Shown piece by piece: positions 57,734 to 64,000 of a DNA stretch of 64,000 bases (position 1 is the stretch's first letter; each line of letters begins with the position of its first letter). A program made the position numbers and the translations under genes. The stretch covers positions 19,740,273 through 19,804,272 of the forward strand of contig OX465107.1 of the NCBI GenBank assembly GCA_949987565.1, given 5' to 3'. This DNA comes from Luidia sarsii. Its lineage: Eukaryota; Echinodermata; Asteroidea; Paxillosida; Luidiidae. Below the pieces are notes generated by a model. It searched no databases. It had not been told where the DNA came from and worked only from the letters and a program-made list of their open reading frames with translations.

Positions 57734-58339
57734 GCAAAGCTTTTCCGCAAGCACGCGATAAAAATCTGGCGGCGTGCAGCCCGTTATTCGGCAGCCAGAG
57801 AGAGAGGGGGGGGGGGACAATGGAATGCTCACCTGGGCACACCTTGGTGAGCGGCCACGCGAACTCACGTGTCGCCAGCGTGGGGGGGGGGGTTGTTCTT
57901 CCGGCCCACTTGGTTGCATGGTTGTATACCGCACTGTGCAAAGCTTGTTTTTTTTTTTTTTTTAGTTGGAGCCACGCGAGGTAACAAAGGGCTTCCGGGA
58001 TAGACAGCGCACGCCCCGGTTCTTTTTTTTCTTCCAGCGGGGACCCTACAGGGACCGCCACTGAACATGAAAAAATCGATTTTTAGAAGGGGATCTTTCC
58101 TCGGGAGCTTTTAAGGGTTCAGGAATTCAAGTGAAGAAAGGAGAGGGAGGGAGGGGGCGAGAGCAGCAGTTGGCCATGCAGAATGCTGTCCCGTTGAGAA
58201 GCCACTGCACGAAGGAATGGGCGCTGTTGACAACAGGCGGTAGTCACATTGGTGATGAGTTGTACGGGCGGTCCGATCCACCTGACAAAAACTAGTCTCT
58301 CCGCTCATGACACACACACGAACTTTACTTTTACTTTAA

Positions 58340-58415
58340 ATCATACAGGGCATGACGTGTCGATCCTAGCAGGACCTTCCTCGAAGGAATACCTTCGAAG
58401 ACACGTCAGGCTCTC
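58340..58415 (+). mobile_element. Family A foldback element, compact hairpin form
   Basis: GGCATGACGTGTCGATCCTAG, CAGGACCTTCCTCGAAGG, then CCTTCGAAGACACGTCAGGC: both arms directly abutting. Confidence 0.75.
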
Positions 58416-59599
58416 AGTCCCCATATTATATACCCTGAAGATTTGCATTTGGTTCGTTTAGGTCGGGAAGCAGTAATTGTTTTCGTCATGTTTGTGTATT
58501 GTAGGAAAATTGGTCTTGAACGAAGTTGTTACCATTCACATGAACATAGGCCTACGTATTGGCGACGTATTTATACTCAGACAAATAGGCCTACGTTTAA
58601 GCTCAAAGCACGGCTAGTCCACTTCAACTTCAAGGGCCTATGGAATCAGCCCATAATTGAATCATTCGGTAAGGATCGGTATACAGCATTTACGCTCAAC
58701 ATATATTATGGCAAGGTTTAGCAGCACGAATTCGGCGTGACTGGGCTCGTATATTCTCCTGCGTATATGGGACTACTAGAAGTAGGCCTATGGTTGACGT
58801 GTCAAGCAGGAAGCGTCCCGTAGATTTTTTCCCCATTATTCCTTATACAAATAACGGAGGAATGAATACCATTTCCATGCTAGGCTAGAGAACCAGTAAG
58901 GCAGGCATTTAAGGTGAAAAGGGAAATGAAAGGGACCGCGCATGAAAAATGCTCAACTCCGCCACAAGGAGAAAGATAGCCGTGGACCAAGCCACTGAGT
59001 CGATGCCATAAACTTTTTTTTTTTTTACCCCCTTCTCCTCCTCCCCCTCCTCCTGAACTGAGGAAAGTGGTTGACCTTCCAGTGACCTGTTATTTTTCTG
59101 TTCATTCCGCGAGACTTACCTAGTCTGAATGCCCGGTGCCTCGGCCAAGCCACTTTGACAGACCGCTCAGCTTCGGCGGACAATGGAGCTTTCCAACGCC
59201 GGCCTCGCCTGAGACGGCCCGCTGATACAATCCCGACTCACCGCGTCTATTTTTACGCTTCAACAGATCTGACAAAATACCTCCCGAGCACTTTTTTTAG
59301 GAGAGAAAAAAAACAACAGAGAAAAAAAAAGGAGAGAAAAAAACAGAAAAAGAAATAAAAAATAAGAGGGGGGAAGTGGGGGAAAATGAGAAAAAAAATA
59401 TTTTCGGAAGTTTTAGGCCAAGGTTTATTTTATTGGCAAACAATCGCTTAGGGCACAAAAATGAGTCAGATAAAGCAAGCAATTGATTTCTGTGTTTGTA
59501 CAAACTGAATGGCGGTTTTTGTCCCTAAAACGAAAAAATAACCATGCATGATGAGGTGCATGGCATATATACATAAGTTGTGTCGGCCTATACGTTTGG

Positions 59600-60110
59600 T
59601 TTGAAAGTCACCACGAATAATCCACCCAGTGGTAGTTTATCAAGAGGGATCCCCGGTCTTCGAGGCTTGGCCAATTCCAGTAGGGGTCAGACCATCCTCC
59701 ATGGTCAGACACGGATAGCAGCCCTGTCCCTGCGCTCAATAACCTAAACAAGTGCGAGTCGATTTTGCTCTTCCCCAAAGCCCGAATGCTCAGTGAAGTT
59801 GCCGCGAGTGGAAAATCTATAATGCAGCTACCCACAAAGACTAACTCTATAGGTGCATGCCCGTGCTCTCCCTCAGCACCAACTATACTACATCTGGAGC
59901 AATCGCTGAGTAAGGTCATTCTAATTGATATTCAAAACCAAACACGTGCCGGTGAAATTTATCGATTTTTGTATGGAGAAGCGGGGGAGCTGTTGGAAAT
60001 TGAAAGGCTACAACATGTTTTCATATTACAAGACACACGGGAGCCATGTATTTCATTTGGGCGAATCAAAGATTCGTCGACAGCATGCACATACCACTTG
60101 AGTTAATCGG
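59600..60110. other. Region open on both strands for about 100 codons, unidentified
   Basis: A plus frame (59765-60106, 113 codons) and a minus frame (59608-59919, 103 codons) overlap. Neither resembles a protein I know. It could be an old degraded element. Confidence 0.15.
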
Positions 60111-60224
60111 GGCATGCTGCGGTAAAAAACAAGCACGAACCTTGCCAGAGTCAGTATCTGACCCTGCAAGCGCCCCGTGACTGATTGAGTAAATTTAACC
60201 CACGTACGAAAGGAAAAAAAAAGT

Positions 60225-60256
60225 AGGAGGGCCCGACGGTCTCGATCCTAGACGGA
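60225..60256 (+). mobile_element. Family A core fragment
   Basis: GGAGGGCCCGACGGTCTCG then ATCCTAG, truncated next to the 10-bp tandem repeat. Confidence 0.55.
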
Positions 60257-60261
60257 GCCAA

Positions 60262-60352
60262 AATACGAAAGAGTCCGAAAGAGACCGAAAGAGTCCGAAA
60301 GAGTCCGAAAGAGTCCGAAAGAGTCCGAAAGAGTCCGAAAGAGTCCGAAAGG
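60262..60352 (+). repeat. 10-bp tandem repeat GAGTCCGAAA, about 9 units
   Basis: AGAGTCCGAAAGAGTCCGAA-type text with one GACC variant. The minus strand reads as repeating Ser-Phe-Gly-Leu-Phe-Arg because frames advance by 10. Not a gene. Confidence 0.95.
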
Positions 60353-61074
60353 GATGTTACGGTAACCCTCGATGAGGCATTCATTGGTCGGTCGCCCCAA
60401 ACCGGTCAATGATGACCGCAGAAAATAGCCGACCACGTCCCTGGTCAGTTGATAAAATACCAAAGCCAATCGCAGCTCTTTAAAAGAAAAACGCGTATAG
60501 GCATGTTACGGCGCTCCCAAGGTAAATTTACGGAAGGGACGAAATAGGTGTCATTTCGAGAGGAATTGTTCACCTTAGAAGAAAGAACTCGTTTCCATCT
60601 TGCCAGGTTGTTTTTCAAATCCAGTCTCGTTGTCAATAAAGATGTGCTTTTCCTGTCAGCGGCCTTTGAGAACGTTCCCGCTTGTATCCGTCAAGTCCTT
60701 TTTATATTCCACGGGTGAAGTTCACACGGCCTTTACGATGTATCGTAACTCAATTTACGATGGATAACCTATCGTATGTTGTGATAGGCCGTATGGTTTC
60801 TGTGCATCTCCCACCGTCTTGCGATTGATCATACGCGTACGTTACGATGAGTTTGGTGAAGTAGACTGCAGGTCATTTTTAGTAAACAAATTTTTTGTTT
60901 TACTTTCATCTTGAAATAGACAGCATTTGTTTTGGGAACCCCCTCGGAAAGATTTGATTTTCGTGTCAGCTTTTGTACGGTACATTGTAAGATAATAGAT
61001 ACATGTAATAACAAGTGTGGAGTCGTGTTAGTTGAGGAAATTAACGAGTTGTGGTATTGGAAATGTCCGGACGA

Positions 61075-61190
61075 TCGTTTAAAGCAACGACTTGTTTAAA
61101 ACAAGGTAGAGGGTCTGACGTTTCGATCATAACTGGATATTTCTCATAAAGTCCTATTACGATGGAAACGTCATTCCCCAAACTGTTTTT
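61075..61190 (+). mobile_element. Family A foldback element, decayed
   Basis: AGAGGGTCTGACGTTTCGATC and TCCTATTACGATGGAAACG, then ATTCCCC. Confidence 0.6.
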
Positions 61191-61534
61191 ATGTATTTTA
61201 AGTCAGTGAGTATATGCTTATAACATTATTTGTATTGATTTTTGATGCGATGTTGTCTGTTGCAACGATTGTGGCTAGCCCTTGCTTGGGATTTGAATCC
61301 GGCCTTGGATGTGTTCAGCCAACCTCAACAAGCAATTTGGTGGAGTGTTCACGGTGGGAACCCGGTGATCTGTGTCGAATAACTCGATGTTCGAGTTGAG
61401 TGATTACGTAAAATGGCAGGAAAGGTCTCTCCACCGAGACAGCGCGTGCGGTTGGTCTTCGGTGTAGCCTCGGGTCCGCGTTCCTCTTGTCACTATATAT
61501 AACTTTCGACATTTGTGTTGGCAACCTCCTTTAA

Positions 61535-62005
61535 AGGTCCTACACGACATTGGCGAAAGTCAAAAGATAGCCACAGCCTGTGTTAAACCAGTAAACATTC
61601 TAAAAAAGAAATCCTGCGAAGATTTTAGCTCACGGTATAGAGAAAGTAGAAAAAGGCAAAAAACTGTCACGGTCTTCCAACTGTTCTGTAGTGTAAGAAA
61701 TAGTTTATTACTCGCGAGTAACAAACCGTTTGTAGATGTTTGCGTGAAGATTCCTCAAGAAATACAGCATCCCCGACCGTAAGATTTCAACATGAGGATT
61801 ATATCAAGACCATCTACAAACTGTGTAAATTATAAGGAAATAAGTGGAAGGTTTGCGGTGACCATCACTTCGTTAAAGAGAAGAAATACATGGTGTCACC
61901 GAAAACCGTCCACTTAGTTTTTCCACCATGCAAACCTTCACGTCTTATCTAAGGAAATCTGTGGACATCGATGTTTTCCGATCTTCCCAATGTTGTATTG
62001 GGCCT
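61535..62005 (-). mobile_element. Family C foldback element, TTAA flanks, interrupted by a family B element
   Basis: Reverse orientation: AGGTCCTACACGACATTGG at the left, CCCAATGTTGTATTGGGCCT at the right, TTAA at 61531-61534 and 62006-62009. Removing the insertion and one duplicated 8-mer leaves 354 bp, the same as the intact copies. Confidence 0.9.
61842..61950 (+). mobile_element. Family B (hAT-like) element nested in family C, with 8-bp TSD
   Basis: AAGGAAAT at 61834-61841 and again at 61951-61958 frames 109 bp, starting AAGTGGAAGGTTTGCGGTG and ending CCTTCACGTCTTATCT. The uninterrupted family C copies have a single AAGGAAAT at this place (AGAAGGAAATCTGTGGAC in reverse). Eight-base duplications are typical of hAT transposition. 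Confidence 0.9.
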
Positions 62006-62009
62006 TTAA

Positions 62010-64000
62010 AGAGAGGCTTTCATTCTTCACGTTGTAGACTATACACACTTGTGTTCGACGAGTGGTTAAAACATCAGGAATGTTTAGATCAGTGCATACA
62101 ATGAGCACGGCGTAACTCAGAAAGCAACCCCCTTCGGCGCATTAGTTTAAAATGAATCTCTAAAAATGTTTTCCATCTTTAGACATATGCTGCTGAAAAA
62201 ATCACATTCTTTCGTGCAGACCGCGTGGTTAATGGAGCATGAACGTCTGTTTCCTGTACAGGGGGAATAATACAAAGGCCTAGAACTAATACGACACTAA
62301 ACGACAACAAACGATCAGAGGAAAAAAACATTTGCAATTGGTCCCTTTTTCGTTATTTATTTCTTAAAAACTCTCTTCAAAGATATTCGTAGAAAACAAG
62401 AATTGTATGTACACGACCAGAGTGCTGGCCCTTTTTCTTCTTTTATAGCCTACTGTACAGTGGAGTAGAAACACAGGACGTGACTTGTCCTGCCTGGCTG
62501 ACTAAGTCACGTCCACGTATAAAAATAAACTTTCAGTTTCGACATTGACAATTGCGCGTTAAGAACGCAAACAAAACAGATTTTTTTTTCGTTTGACTAT
62601 AAGAGCCGAAACCATGCGTGTTTTACGGCACCGATGATCCATCACCACACAAAAGGCGTACTTCCTTATTCAATCGTAAGAGCTATGGAAAAAACAACCA
62701 AAATCATAAAATGAGGCTTTCACCTTGCTGCATAGCCCAGCCGTTAATTCTTTTCTTTTGATTCAAGTCGAGTTTCGGGTCTGTCCTGCGACAGCTTCCC
62801 AGCACGGGATGACGCAATGATTGGCCCCAGTTGCGTTGCCATGGCGACAGGGTTGATGAAGGTGCGTTTGGTTCGTGCGTTGGGATCTGTGACGGAAACC
62901 CCGTCGTTTCATTGACTTACTTGGGGGTTACAACCGTCCCTCGGGAGACAGGGAAGAAAACGCCAGCGGAAAATAATTTAGTCTCAGCATATTTTGCAGT
63001 CGTTACAGAGTCTCAAGGTTGCCCTCTAAGTTTTACAGAGGGTTATTAATAACCCCATATACGCGAGCCTTATCACTCGGATTGGTTTAAGCTTCTTAAA
63101 GAAAAAAAAAAGATCCGCGATTGGGAGATAATAATTCTTGTCTGTTTGCCTCGGCTTGATAGAACAATCTCTCTCTCAAAGGAATCCTCCCCCCCCCCTC
63201 AAAGAAGTTACTATCCGGAATGTCAACTTCAATAAACACGTAAGCAGCAACAGAAGTAGCACACTGTAGCTTTTCCGATGGTTTAAAAAAAATCCATAGG
63301 TATATACTCCATGCATTTAAGTCTAACCCCACGAACCCAACACCGTCACAAGTAACATCCAATGGTCTTTAACATAGTGAATTTAACAAGTTATCATTTT
63401 TTTTGCAGTTTGTACAAGAAGAATCCCTTTTGTCTTATTATCCATATCATGACCGCAACTGAAATTTTCGGTTTAGTAAAAAAAGGTTATCATTATTTTT
63501 TTTAAACCAATTTGACAAATATATTATGTAGCATATAAAAATATTCCAAATAGCATAGCTTTTGTCATCTAAAATGCAAATGCTATATATATAAAATATA
63601 TACTACAACCGAATCGAATGCTGATACCTCGAATTTTGCTTAAAAAGGCAAATTTTACATGAGATTAACTTCCCCACTGATTCCTATACCAAATAAACAA
63701 TCTTGTCATATTGTAGCATGTAACTCTCTGTACAGATAATATTTATACCATATCGATATTTACATTTTTTGGAAGGCACGCTAAGTATACAGTCATAATG
63801 CGAAACAAGTCATAGGCACTTCATAAATTATTCCTACTTTGACAAGATAAAGAATTAAATAATCATAAACATATTCAACTTTAAGTCGTGGTGTGAATCT
63901 GCATAAACACAAACACGTCCCAAGTTATGACACTTTTAGAAAGTTTGCCAAAAATAATGTCCATTCATCTGCGATTTCTTGTTCCTTCTTCAAAAAAAAA
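62010..64000. other. No gene recognised at the right end
   Basis: The last 600 bases are strongly AT-rich with TA-rich microsatellite-like text (63580-63602). No splice-flanked coding frame seen. It could be an intron or UTR of a gene beyond the window. Confidence 0.4.
62835..62848. promoter_or_regulatory. X-box (RFX-type) motif
   Basis: GTTGCCATGGCGAC fits the RFX consensus GTNNCCATGGNAAC at all but one position, and an inverted CCAAT box (ATTGGCCCC) lies about 15 bp upstream. In animals this pairing occurs in promoters of ciliary genes. No downstream coding exon is visible, so this is only a candidate. Confidence 0.35.

Noticed and set aside
57602..58061. Minus frames with His/Pro/Thr repeats
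   Set aside because: Produced by the GT/GGGT repeat and flanking G-runs.
59608..60106. Overlapping frames of about 100 codons, considered as a retroelement remnant
   Set aside because: I could find no reverse transcriptase, integrase or gag-like motif in either.

Overview
The window reads as animal (metazoan) nuclear DNA. It has GT-AG introns, tRNA-derived SINEs, several families of short foldback (MITE-like) elements, a large satellite array and long purine tracts, and no bacterial gene organisation. The two recognisable genes are conserved animal trafficking genes. Repeat content and the abundance of the word TAGGCCTA suggest a marine invertebrate, perhaps a deuterostome such as an echinoderm or hemichordate. 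That taxonomic guess is weak and comes from general impression, not from a diagnostic marker.

Layout. (1) 1-847: end of an intron and the last coding exon of a synaptotagmin (plus strand, C-terminal half of C2B), with the rest of the gene off the left edge. (2) 848-6080: probable long 3' UTR and flank, holding a GGA microsatellite, a 20-bp minisatellite grown from a foldback-element core, three SINE loci and a candidate poly(A) signal at 5953. (3) About 6180-16850: one satellite array of about 157-bp units with higher-order duplications (about 1.7 kb and 1.64 kb periods). (4) 17453-17629: a possible internal exon of unknown identity (plus strand). (5) 19206-29569: a complete ArfGAP2/3 (Glo3-type) gene on the minus strand. 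I assembled it by hand into 13 coding exons with GT-AG junctions and continuous phase, giving 528 residues. Its introns carry many SINEs and foldback elements. One TIR element lies 32 bp from a splice donor and another begins 33 bp upstream of the start codon. (6) About 30000-64000: no gene I can defend. This stretch holds purine/pyrimidine microsatellites (31.5-33.6, 38.4-38.8, 42.9-43.5 kb), an 89-bp tandem array (40.4-41.8 kb), TTAA-flanked foldback elements, and a clustered palindrome TAGGCCTA.

Function. The two genes act in membrane traffic: the synaptotagmin in calcium-triggered vesicle fusion, and ArfGAP2/3 in Arf1-GTP hydrolysis on COPI coats. Nothing shows that they are co-regulated. 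I found no convincing new enzymatic or defence system. What merits a second look is repeat biology: a near-perfect 76-bp hairpin inside an ArfGAP intron, two TIR elements beside functional gene signals, nested insertions that show target-site duplications directly, SINEs arranged as inverted dimers, and a minisatellite born from a transposon core. All coordinates and alignments were done by eye, without database searches.
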